From Flammula alnicola (Eukaryota > Basidiomycota > Agaricomycetes > Agaricales > Strophariaceae): a stretch of DNA of 24,540 nt. The position numbers and the translations under genes are program-made. The notes beneath the pieces were generated by a model that ran no database searches, was not told where the DNA came from, and was given only the letters and a program-made list of their open reading frames with translations. Shown here piece after piece: positions 1 to 7,565 of this stretch; position 1 is the first letter of the stretch; each line of letters starts with the position of its first letter. Where the stretch lies: NCBI GenBank assembly GCA_015499995.1, contig JADNRV010000564.1, positions 1 to 24,540 on the forward strand, written 5' to 3'.

Positions 1-7
1 GGTCATA

Positions 8-1273
8 TCATTTCTGTTGGTTCGTCGGGTTCTGTCTCCTCTTCTTCTTCGGGCAGTCGCGTGTCATGTGGCCGGGCTCCCTGCAGAAGAAGCAGGCTCC
101 TGTTCTAAGGAGTTCATTTCGTTCATCGGTCATCATCGTGTCGACGTCCATTGTGTCAGGGTCGCGCGGTCAGTACGAGAATGGGCGTCTCATGGGTTTT
201 GGTTCATATTTCGGTTTCTGATACCCAGAGTTCTGTCTGGCATATCTCTTCTCAATTGTGTCAGTGATCTTCATGTTCGTTTCACGGTCTTTCGCTTTGT
301 CGTACCATCCTTGGAGAGTAGTTGGTCAGGTCTCGAGATGCATGACTTCTTTCAACAACTCTGTCCTAAGGGACTTCCAGAACAGGTCAATTAAAATTGA
401 CGGGTCGGAGATCCCAGTCTTCTTTACCAGGATCTTGAAGTTTGTGATGTGTTCTTCTAAGGGTGCTTTCCCTTGTCTAATCGCGTATAACTGTTCGAGG
501 GAGTTACCCTTCAAGTCGGTGATCTCATAGTCTTTGTTGAGTTGGTCAATAAAGGTGTCCCAAGTTCCAAGGTCCAGCACTGCATTGGTCGCTGGAGTTG
601 TTCTGACCACGGGAGCAGCGGGGGTGTAGTGGGAGTCATAGAACTCTTCGGCCCAATTAGATGCGGCTTCCCCTTGCATGAAGGAGAGAATGAAGATGAT
701 CTTCTTCTCGTCTGTGTCATAGATGGCAGAATTGATCTTTAGGTAAAGCATCACTGTTTTCTTCCAAGAGGCATATTTTTCAATATCACCATCAAAGCCC
801 TGGAGTCAGTTCAAGTTTATTTCTTTTGGGGTAGGATTAGCCATGGGAGGAGTGGTCTGTTGACCTGGAGGGTTCAGGGGAGGTGGAGGTGGAGGTGGAG
901 GTGGACCTTGCAGTTGTCTAGAAGGTTGTCGCCCTGGTGGTGGGGAGAGTTCTTCCGAAGAACTAGAAGGGTCAGGAGGAGGTTCGGAAGGTGTGTGGTG
1001 ATCGTGGAGACCTTCGTCTTCGAGATCCGTGAACGAGAGAAATTGGACAGGGGTTCTGGCTCTGAAAGAGGTGGAGAAAATGCTAGCGGATAATGGATCT
1101 GCTGCTTCTTCTAGGGTGTCGGTAGGCTCGCGGGATGGGATGCTGGGGGAGGACAGTTCAGGGGTGGCTGCAACAAGGACTCGGGTGGCTGATCGGGTTA
1201 CTCGTGACCTAGCTTGTGAAGCTACTGTCGGTCGAGTTACTGAGGGTTTCGGAGGTGTTGTGCAGGCTCGCAC
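8..1273 (-). pseudogene. Ty3/gypsy-like Gag pseudogene
   Basis: Structural Gag of an LTR retrotransposon, which would package element RNA in cytoplasmic particles. Read on the minus strand, one frame runs from about 1306 to 8. It has an N-terminal Ser/Pro-rich region with a nine-proline run, then a retrotransposon Gag core (1-kb-type motif around F-x-G-D, tryptophan-rich helices, 'GEAASNWAEEF'), then a basic tail with a CCHC zinc knuckle. The frame is broken by in-frame TGA codons at 806-808, 326-328 and 170-172, and another TGA lies at 8-10 after the basic tail. No convincing ATG is visible: the open frame extends upstream to 1306 without one. The LTR lies just upstream at 1362-1898, and pol would lie beyond base 1. 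Gag identity is from family resemblance by eye; dead status is directly visible. Confidence 0.82.
53..94 (-). other. CCHC zinc knuckle of the Gag pseudogene
   Basis: The minus strand encodes CFFCREPGHMTRDC, a perfect C-X2-C-X4-H-X4-C retroviral-type zinc knuckle followed by a lysine/arginine-rich tail. In Gag proteins this module binds element RNA. It lies in the same frame as the upstream Gag core but after two in-frame stops. Confidence 0.85.
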
Positions 1274-1475
1274 TCCAAGGAGTCCTACTGCGACAAGTGT
1301 CGAGGTTCAAGGGGTGGTTGACCACTAGATAGTGGTGGAAAGGAGTAGGAGCTAGTTCTTTTGTTACGACTAGCAAGAAACAATGTGATTGCGATGTTGA
1401 AGTCAAGCAACCAGTGATTCCAAAGTCATGTCAAGAGGTGCCTAGATCAGATTGTTCGCACTTAGAGGCTCAGAC

Positions 1476-1542
1476 GAGCTTAAGTGATCGTGTCTAGAGG
1501 CTTGATGAGCTTAAGTGATCGTGTCTAGAGGCTTGATGAGCT
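1476..1542 (-). repeat. 31-bp tandem repeat inside the gypsy LTR
   Basis: Two adjacent identical 31-bp units (1476-1506 and 1507-1537), beginning gagcttaagtgatcgtg, with the start of a third copy after them and a diverged partial copy before. It lies downstream of the TATA-like box in transcription direction, so in the R/U5 or leader part of the LTR. Confidence 0.8.
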
Positions 1543-1627
1543 TAGACGTTCGTGGTGAGGAGAGAGGCAAGACAATAAAGTCTAGATTCTCAAGAACTAG
1601 CTAAGGTACATCATTGTGTATCTATGA

Positions 1628-1635
1628 TATTTATA
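1628..1635 (-). promoter_or_regulatory. TATA-like box in gypsy LTR
   Basis: The minus strand reads TATAAATA about 265 bp inside the LTR from its U3 end. Its position and orientation fit a core promoter for gag on the minus strand. No experimental support is available. Confidence 0.45.
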
Positions 1636-1863
1636 CTAGTTTGGAATGTGCACAGACCATGATAAAGTGACTCCTTTAGAGTCATTAGAATAGAGGTAGG
1701 AGCGCGAATGAGTCAGAACGGAGAGAGGAGAGTCCTCTCAATGATAATGGTGTTGCCGAGAATGCATAAGTATAGAAGCTATTAATAGTCCGGGACCGGG
1801 AAGGTACTCATACCAGAATAGAAAGTGTCCAGTATAGCTGGCGTACATCTAAGCATGGGTGAA

Positions 1864-1878
1864 GATAAGATAAGATAA
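1864..1878 (-). promoter_or_regulatory. GATAA array (3 copies) near U3 end
   Basis: Three head-to-tail GATAA units (five-base period), 20-34 bp from the outer edge of the gypsy LTR. AGATAA matches the HGATAR site of fungal GATA-type zinc-finger regulators. The array could equally be a plain microsatellite. Confidence 0.4.
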
Positions 1879-1898
1879 GAAATAAAACAGTCATAACA

Positions 1899-2616
1899 AT
1901 AATGTCAACTATTCCAATGTCTCTGTTGAGTCTACAGAGCCTTTTGCTCCAGAGGCTCATCCTGGTTATCAAATCCTTGATCGGTATGCTGATCGATTCA
2001 AGTGGCTTGCCAAGCCACACTTTAGCAGGTCTGAAGATCCTGAAGCAGCTTGGAAGTTGATTTTGGATGCATCTCTCGAGTCTCTCGAAGACAATCCTGA
2101 TGCTGCATACACTGGTGTTGATGGCTCCTGCCCTCTGGGGTGGCAGGCTGTCACTGGCATTGTTACCAAATGCCATTCTGCTGGGAGGGCCTCATCCATG
2201 GATGCTGAGCTCTTTGCTATTCACATTGCCATTTCCAATGTGATCAGCCTTTCCTGCTTGGTTTCAACTTCATGGAACTGCAAGGGTTAAACAGGGACCC
2301 TGTCCAGTCTACTTCTACTCACAGGAGGCCTTGGCTTGAATCTGGCAATCAGAGCTCTTTGCTCTTTGCCCGCATGTGCTGTTTAATTACAAATCATGCT
2401 CCGATCAGCTCGTATTATGAGTGGTTCAAAATTGATGACCCTAGGGCCCTCGGTTGTGAGTGTGGGGTTTATCCTCAGACATGCAATCATATATTCAAGT
2501 GCAAGAAACAGCCTTGGACTCGCCAGAAGCTGAAACTCATTTTGGAGCTGGCAACTTATCTGTTGGAGCACTCTACGGCATTGTTCTTCTCCCGGCACCC
2601 AGCTGGAGTCAGATGA
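1899..2616 (+). pseudogene. LINE ORF2 remnant: RNase H and CCHC fragment
   Basis: Starts in the linker upstream of RNase H (residues like VNYSNVSVESTEPFAPEA), enters RNase H with the first catalytic Asp context 'YTGVDGS', and keeps 'DAELFAI' (catalytic Glu). Two deletions relative to the copy at 22137-23086 are visible. About 27 bp is lost near 2169, before 'CHSAGRASS'. About 370 bp is lost near 2240, removing the third catalytic Asp ('FTDAMHAAR') and shifting frame. The second frame (to the TGA at 2614-2616) holds 'GCECGVYPQTCNHIFKC', the C-terminal zinc-binding motif typical of this LINE group. It is non-functional. Confidence 0.85.
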
Positions 2617-3175
2617 GGGACTCTGGGTGGGGGGCGATCCTGATCATGGGGGGACTCATGGTCAAAACTACTCAACTACCCGTGATGTGTTTCTGTTTGG
2701 CAGCGGCAAAGTTCTGCAAGTGCCTAGGGCCCTGGTCATCCCAGGGCTGGTGGTGTCAACTCTCTGAGCTGGTGCCATGCACCGTCAATGGAGGACCCAG
2801 TTCAGTGGATAGCGGTAGGGGCTTCGGCTTCTGCTTAGCTATTACAACGTAAATTTTACCATTGAACCAGGGAAGGTCTGGTAGGCTCTCTTCACTTTTG
2901 GGTGACCCCTCTTCCCATCCCAATACTCTTATCTGCTGTTCGTGCAGTAGCGTTAACAATGCTGCAATGACGGACAACCTGTAGCTGCGAGGCTACCTAT
3001 ATGGGTTTCAGGTGGCTGCACCATCTTGCCTGCGTGCATTGCATGCTCACCGTTGAGCACAACTTCTTCCTTTTCATTCGCATAATTACTGTTGCTCATT
3101 TGTATCAGTTAGAGTCCGGACTGCTTTCATGCCCCAGAATAAAATTGTTGAATTAAAAAAAAAAAAAAAAAAAAA
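1899..3175 (+). mobile_element. Decayed family-1 LINE copy (E1), 3' part
   Basis: 3' portion of a Tad1/I-like non-LTR retrotransposon: end of ORF2 (RNase H and CCHC), about 540 bp of 3' UTR, and a pure poly-A at 3155-3175. It is recognisable as family 1 because its protein and 3' end match the minus-strand copies at 11716-17007 and 21561-23086. Its left edge at 1899 coincides with the gypsy LTR edge, so it is probably interrupted by the LTR element rather than naturally 5'-truncated there. The body is poor in CpG where relatives have CG, and carries two internal deletions. Confidence 0.85.
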
Positions 3176-3189
3176 CCTCTGTCCATTCC

Positions 3190-3340
3190 ACATCGCACTC
3201 TCACACGCTGCATGCTCACCGTCGAGCACAATTCTTTTCTTTTGCATTGAATAGTATACAGGCCATTCATTTGTATTAGTCAGGGTCTGCACTGCTTTCC
3301 TGCAGCGGAATATAAACTGTTGATTTGTTGCTCTTTTGAA
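3190..3340 (+). mobile_element. Orphan LINE 3' tail (E1b)
   Basis: Directly after the poly-A of E1 comes a second, separate LINE 3' UTR end: a GC-rich gcatgctcaccgtcgagc block, the ttcttttcttttgc tract, the tttgtattagt box, a hairpin at 3287-3305, and a tataaactgttgattt terminus. It lacks a long poly-A. The simplest reading is that E1 inserted into the 3' UTR of this older plus-strand copy. The start is approximate. Confidence 0.7.
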
Positions 3341-3521
3341 AAATAATGACACTCTATAAATAAAAATGTAAATTGGTCTCGTCATCTTGACATCACGCTG
3401 GTGTCACGCTAGCAATGCGCATCACCACACCTCTTGTATCAATGCAGCTTTACTTCTCTGTCTCAGCTACGACTACTTACTTTTGTACTCCTCTGATTTG
3501 GACCACCATCTTGCCATCACC
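3341..3521. other. Short flank between LINE tail and mariner pseudogene
   Basis: AT-rich at its left end with a TATAAATA-like run near 3354-3361, then plain sequence up to the transposase start. It may be the 5' leader of the mariner-like element. I looked for terminal inverted repeats pairing with the 4500-4560 side and found no convincing match. Confidence 0.35.
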
Positions 3522-4370
3522 ATGGTTAACTATCAGATCAGTGATGATTTGAAAATGGCTGCACTCAGACTCAAAGCATGTGGTCATGATTCAGTTTGAG
3601 AAATCCTTCAGATTGTACAATTCTCTAAGAAGATATTCTATCAAGTTCAGTGTAGATATTATCAAGTCGGAACAGTTGCAAAAGCACAAGCGATCGGCAG
3701 AGGAAGGCCTCGGAAAGCACTTCATCAAGACATTTAGTACCTTATTCAGCTAGCACATCACAAGCCAACATTGTTTTTTTTGATGAATATCAATGATGGC
3801 TGAAAGAATACTGCCTTCTCTCACTATCAATGACAACAATCCATTGTGAATTCCAGCTCGCTGGACTTAGCACCAAACAAGTCCAGAAAATAGCTGCTGA
3901 ACGCGATCCCATAAAGCATGCAGACTTTGTCCGAAGGATCTCTCAGTACCCTGCAACATATCTATTGCCGCTTGATGAGGTCTCCAAAGATGACCGTACT
4001 TATGCTTATTTGTGAGGCTGATCTGAGGTTGGTATGCATGTCGAAGCTAGTCAACCTTTTGTTCGCAAATGCCATTTCTCTATGCTTGTGACAATGGCCT
4101 TGGATGAAGGTGTCATAGCCACACAAGTTGTTGAAGGGACATTCACCCGTGAACTCTTCCTCAAGTACCTTCGAGATGATCTGGTCTGTCCTGATCCTGT
4201 TACAGTTTCATAATCTCTGGTCTTTTTTATAACTAGTGGCTTTCTTTGATGTGTACAGCTGCTGTTAATGACACTATATCTAGGACCTCGAAGTGTCCTT
4301 GTAATGAACAATGCCTGGATTTACCACCATGACGATATAACTGAATTGGTTGAATGCTATGGTGAAATCT
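3522..4370 (+). pseudogene. Tc1/mariner-like (IS630-type) transposase pseudogene
   Basis: Remnant of a cut-and-paste DDE transposase. From an ATG at 3522, an N-terminal helix-turn-helix region is readable across a TGA at 3597-3599, followed by an AT-hook-like GRGRPRK, a further in-frame TAG, a frameshift near the T8 run at 3774-3781, then 'TTIHCEFQLAGLSTKQVQ'. The catalytic core follows with 'LPLDEVSKDDRTYA' (first Asp), two close stops around 4012-4020, and 'VLVMNNAWIYHHDDITELVE'. In that last motif the second catalytic Asp position of VxDNAxIHH appears as Asn. The usual C-terminal third acidic residue block is not recognisable. A possible 75-nt intron (gt at 4184, ag at 4257-4258) restores continuity between 'FLKYLRDDL' and 'LLLMTLYLGPRS'. 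Family assignment is by motif resemblance. Confidence 0.75.
4184..4258 (+). other. Possible intron within mariner-like pseudogene
   Basis: Sequence between gt (4184) and ag (4258) includes stops in the coding frame, and its removal joins two conserved transposase blocks in frame. A taact branch-like motif lies about 25 nt before the acceptor. The donor gtctgt is not the best fungal consensus, so it could instead be an insertion or decayed coding sequence. Confidence 0.4.
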
Positions 4371-4604
4371 TCAATTTCTATAGTGGCGATATCAGCACTG
4401 GTGTTCATCGCCGTAGAGTTGAAAAGCTTGATATTTGGTGGATGCTGTTGTTCATCAACACCATCTCAGCCAGATTCCTATATCATATATGTCAGTTAGG
4501 CTAAAAATTGACATATAACATCAAGGCCTGATGATTGCAGCTGCTCAGATTTGAAGGTGAAGATGGGTAAGGTGTATATGTGCAGTACTTTCTGTGTCCT
4601 CCCA

Positions 4605-4980
4605 GCACGGGCCCGAATGGGGCCACAGTAGCCCAGTGGTTTCGATCACTAAAGACCTGTAGAGGTGGCTGTGCAGCTGCTGAAAAGGTGGTGGGTTAGA
4701 TTCCCGCTCATCCCTTCTACCTGATTACAAAGGAAGGAGTTTGTGACAAACAGTTGGTTACTGTCACAATTGGTACTGTATTCGGTAAATGGATGCAGGA
4801 CTAAGGCTGGTCGTCATGATCCTCCGGCCATGTGGGATGCGGATCTCTGGGCCTGGCAAGCCTACCGCATATGGGGGGGAATGACCACTGTACCCCAAAT
4901 TGGCTGGCTTACACCAGTTGTACCCATTGTGGGAGCGAAAGCACAGGGGGCAGTAAGCGGTGGTAGTTATATATAGAACA
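4605..4980 (+). mobile_element. Candidate tRNA-derived SINE
   Basis: A polymerase III type internal promoter is suggested by TAGCCCAGTGG at 4629-4639, a full match to the A-box pattern, and GGTTAGATTCC at 4694-4704, one mismatch to the B-box. They start 65 bp apart, which is wide but possible for a tRNA with an extra arm or insertion. The flanks do not fold into a full tRNA cloverleaf by eye, so it is not called a tRNA gene. The following about 270 bp has no open frame of interest and ends near an AT run (ttatatatag, about 4967-4976). No second copy and no target duplication were found. The boundaries are guesses. Confidence 0.35.
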
Positions 4981-6350
4981 AGCCGAAGGTCCTGAGAAGG
5001 GCCAGGCCCCCCTCCACCACTGAAGACTGGTCCAGCGCCAACTGGCATAAACCGAGTCAGATGGTTGTTAGTCAGCAATTGAGGGCAAGGTCGATCTGCA
5101 AGCTGTAAAGTGCGGCATCATCAGTGGTCTTCACCAGGATCATCTGATGGTTGGGCGAATAGTCCAGGGACCATGAATTGCCTTACTGGGAGCCTGTAGG
5201 GGTTAGCCCCGAGGCATTGCAGACACTCCGGGGTGAAACACTGCAAGGTAGTGCCCCTGGACCGAGCATACCATTAGGGAAGATAGCCCGAAATAACTCC
5301 ATGCCGAGACTTGTCTGTCGGATCAGTTCTCGGACGCACAACATGGTTGATTGCTGGCAAGGCAGAGAGTGGGGACAGATGGGGATCCACGCTGATTGGC
5401 TTAAGCAAACCAGCTGCCCTGTAATGGGAAACCGAGTACTCGGGGCCCTATATGAACTCCCCGGTGATGGAGCGCGACACGGTCCACCCGTGGAATTTTG
5501 TGATTTCCCAATTAATCAACCTATTACACTAGGGAAACAAGGGTAGGCAGCATACCTCGTGCTGGCCGACTAAGTGGGTTACACGCAGGAAACCACATAA
5601 CCAAGTACAACGGAAGTAACTATCTATGGTCCGGCGGGCCTAGCTAGTAAGCTCAGAAGTACGCGTAGAACTAAGGTTGATGCCAAAGAAGCATGACCTC
5701 CGTGTGTCCCTGCGAATCAAACAAGAGGCTTCGACTGGAGAAACCCGCGCAGAATGAAAATCCCGAAGCCTTGAGGCACGACTAGTCCAATATGGATATG
5801 GCGTTAGACGCGTCGATCATGGGCCAAAGAACACGTGACCAAGTGGTCCACATTGTCCCATGCAGAACGGCTGAGTAGTTCGGTTCCGAACAGGCCGAGC
5901 GCTTACAGGCCAGCTCATAGTGAAGCACATGGGAAATGCCGCCATAGAGGTGGCAGCTCCGACTTGACCGACGACCGTGCCGCACCGGTAAAAGAGAAAC
6001 CCGTGCTGAATGTGCCGTGCATCCCAATCAGGCAATAATGTGTCTAAATACGGACACAACTGTATTGACCCCCAAAAGAGGGTGTTCTGCGACATAGCGG
6101 TTCATCCTTGAAACCAAAACATATGTTAGAAACGGGGACTCACCAGTTACCGTTACCGAATGGACCTGTAATCACAACACCATGAACCAGTAGAAATACT
6201 GCTATTAGACATGTAGAATCATATGCAACATGTAGAGGCTTGGCGCTCAGTAGGTATAAAATACGCTTGTAACGCACGTAGTAGGGTAGGCAATCCACCC
6301 CACAGTTGATGCTTTAAAACCAGTGAAAACACTTAAGGGAACGATTTAAC
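4981..6350. other. Unassigned non-coding block
   Basis: About 1.4 kb of mid-GC sequence with CpG present, unlike the CpG-poor element remnants to its left. The open frames (for example 5178-5546 plus and 5817-6095 minus) are short and match no family I recognise. Local inverted repeats occur, for example tgccgcc/ggtggca near 5937-5955. A TATAAAA sits at 6255-6261. No terminal repeats, poly-A tail or copy elsewhere in the window was seen. It could be a non-autonomous element, a long non-coding transcript or a decayed unit. Confidence 0.3.
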
Positions 6351-7050
6351 CTCGTCGCACCAGACTATAATTTAATAAAGACCAACATTTGACGCTTCAA
6401 AACAGCTTTGCGACCACTGCAAGTTTGAGGAGTAGTTAACAAGAGTTTGACGCGTGTTTCTGTAAAGTGTAGCATGCGCCCGTCGTGACCACGTGAAAGT
6501 TGTAGCGTGCGCCCGTCGTGACCACGTGAAAGTTGTAGTGCATACTCGTCGCGGTCCCTGCATGAAAGTTACAGGTTGTTAAAGTCAAGTTAAAGTCAAG
6601 TTCGTACCAGTTGTCAAGTTAAAGGAAGTCCGAGTTCGGCATTGTTTGAGTTAGAAAGTCACCACACCAAGTTCTACGGAACTAAAACCCGCCCCATACC
6701 AAAACCCGCATAGACTTGTTTTACAAGTCGAAGCGCTTCTCCTTTTTCATACTTTACCCCTGAGACTCGCACACAAGACTACGTCTAGTCAAGTTGTTGG
6801 TTTTGTGGTTTGGTTGTGTTGAGTGTAGAGTTCTTTCTGCACCACTAATTAGATCATTTCCAACGTAGATGAAACCTAGCACTTTACCGGGGAGACGCGA
6901 GCCGTAGCAGGCCAGGGCAGTCTCCTGCGACCCGGCTCGAGTAGAGCACTAAATTCTCTGTCAGTTCACCTGGCTGATTAAGCCAGGTATTGGGTCTAAG
7001 TTGATTCTGGGTACCAATACAAGCTGGCGTCTGTCCTGCAAGGGTGCAAG
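6351..7050. other. Unassigned flank with tandem repeats
   Basis: Sequence between the unassigned block and the copia LTR. It contains the 33-bp tandem repeat at 6469-6570, an 11-bp gttaaagtcaa repeat around 6575-6598, and a hairpin at 6968-6988 (acctggc, 7-nt loop, gccaggt). No coding region is supported. It is probably the pre-insertion DNA that received the copia element. Confidence 0.35.
6469..6570 (+). repeat. 33-bp tandem repeat, about three copies
   Basis: Units at 6469-6501 and 6502-6534 differ at one base (gtagcatgcgcc versus gtagcgtgcgcc, then the same cgtcgtgaccacgtgaaagtt). A third, diverged 36-bp unit follows at 6535-6570. Each of the first two units holds a CACGTG E-box-type palindrome (ccacgtga). 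No spacer/repeat alternation is present, so this is not a CRISPR array. Confidence 0.85.
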
Positions 7051-7139
7051 TGTTAAAGGCGGCAAGCGCGGGAACGTGTGACGCAGCTGTGCACCTAATA
7101 TGAGCAACTCGGAGCGAGGGACACAGGAGCTATAGTAAG

Positions 7140-7214
7140 CTGAAGTCCAGAGTGAGTAACTGATTGTATTGGGCAAAATACTAACTACTTGCCTGAAGTC
7201 CAGAGTGAGTAACT
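7140..7214 (-). repeat. 22-bp direct repeat within copia LTR
   Basis: ctgaagtccagagtgagtaact occurs at 7140-7161 and again at 7193-7214, 53 bp apart, just downstream of the TATA box in transcription direction (R/U5). Confidence 0.85.
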
Positions 7215-7242
7215 AAGGACTTCTGGCAAATGTCAAAAGACT

Positions 7243-7249
7243 TTATATA
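7243..7249 (-). promoter_or_regulatory. TATA box in copia LTR
   Basis: The minus strand reads gagTATATAAag within the LTR, about 180 bp from the U3 edge, oriented to transcribe the copia element. It is a good core-promoter match in the expected place; activity is inferred. Confidence 0.5.
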
Positions 7250-7356
7250 CTCAATAGAAAGCATCTAGAAAGCATCTGGAGATGATCTGGAGATGATCTA
7301 GAACTTGATAAGAATCTAATCTACAAATGCACAACAAGTGAAAAGGAGGAAGTGCA

Positions 7357-7400
7357 GATAACAGATAAGATAACAGATAAGATAAGATAAGATAAGATAA
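7357..7400 (-). promoter_or_regulatory. GATAA array (8 copies) in U3 of copia LTR
   Basis: Eight GATAA units, mostly head to tail with ca interruptions, 29-72 bp from the LTR edge. AGATAA matches fungal GATA-factor sites, and the same kind of array lies at the comparable place in the gypsy LTR. A slippage microsatellite is the null explanation. Confidence 0.45.
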
Positions 7401-7429
7401 CTTGGAGACATGTGCAGGCAGTTTTAACA

Positions 7430-7439
7430 TCCCCCCGTG
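7430..7439 (-). other. Polypurine tract of copia element
   Basis: The minus strand reads CACGGGGGGA immediately followed by the TGTTAAA start of the LTR. This is the position and composition of the plus-strand primer of LTR retrotransposons. It lies 60 bp past the Pol stop codon. Confidence 0.75.
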
Positions 7440-7499
7440 ATCTGACAAGTCTCCAAAGTAGACTACACAGTCCATAGATAAAAGTAGAGTAGAAAGAGA

Positions 7500-7565
7500 C
7501 TAAGGCCTAATGCCCATTTGGTCTCTACAAAATTGAACCTTGGGAGCAGGCAGTGGTTTGGTAAG
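7500..7565 (-). pseudogene. Copia Pol C-terminal end (detached)
   Basis: Last codons of the copia RNase H region, minus strand, reading LTKPLPAPKVQF and on to a TAG at 7500-7502. The reading frame and the overlapping LTKPL residues match the segment at 10709-11715. The two were one exon before the LINE at 7566-10708 entered, and the 14-bp duplication encodes the overlapping LTKPL. Confidence 0.9.
7552..7565 (+). repeat. Target-site duplication, left copy (LINE-2)
   Basis: agtggtttggtaag, identical to 10709-10722 on the other side of the LINE. Its length fits target-primed reverse transcription. Confidence 0.93.

Larger units (their letters stand above)
1362..1898 (-). repeat. 5' LTR of the Ty3/gypsy-like element
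   Basis: A 537-bp block upstream of gag, bounded by imperfect terminal inverted repeats: TGTTACGACT at 1362-1371 on the plus strand and TGTTATGACT (minus strand) at 1889-1898, nine of ten bases matching. On the minus strand it starts TGTTA and ends AACA, as LTRs do. It contains a TATA-like box (1628-1635), a GATAA array near its U3 end and a 31-bp tandem repeat. LINE sequence starts immediately at 1899, so the LTR edge is also marked by the LINE interruption. The second LTR and the 5-bp target duplication are outside the window. I did not recognise a standard tRNA primer-binding site directly downstream. Confidence 0.72.
7051..7429 (-). repeat. 3' LTR of the Ty1/copia-like element
   Basis: A 379-bp block bounded by seven-base inverted termini TGTTAAA (7051) and TTTAACA (7429). 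It is preceded on the minus strand by a polypurine tract and the end of the copia Pol frame, exactly where a 3' LTR is expected. It holds a TATATAA box on the minus strand, an eight-copy GATAA array and a 22-bp direct repeat. The partner LTR is not in the window, so the inner edge at 7051 rests on the inverted termini only. The five flanking bases gcaag (7046-7050) would be the target duplication to look for. Confidence 0.68.

Noticed and set aside
17..394. Plus-strand open frame at the window start
   Set aside because: It lies antisense to the Gag pseudogene, whose zinc knuckle and core read clearly on the minus strand.
2230..2250. Spliced-out intron explaining the gap in E1 RNase H
   Set aside because: Relatives encode catalytic residues in the missing part, and the breakpoints lack GT-AG ends.
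4621..4710. Functional tRNA gene
   Set aside because: A- and B-box-like motifs exist but no acceptor stem or full cloverleaf could be drawn, and the spacing is long.
5178..5546. 122-codon open frame as a small gene
   Set aside because: No recognisable domain, no supporting start context or neighbours, and codon usage does not stand out; it is the size expected by chance in this GC range.
5608..5623. caacggaagtaactat resembles the 28S rRNA region around the R2 target site
   Set aside because: Only about 16 bases resemble it, with a mismatch, and flanking sequence does not continue as rRNA. Probably chance.
6469..6570. CRISPR array
   Set aside because: Repeats are directly adjacent without unique spacers, and the surroundings are eukaryotic transposons.
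6961..7000. Hairpin acctggc/gccaggt followed by ctaag, reminiscent of a Helitron 3' end
   Set aside because: The spacing and CTAA are roughly right, but the base after CTAA is G rather than the T of the expected AT target, and no Helitron 5' end or Rep/helicase is present.
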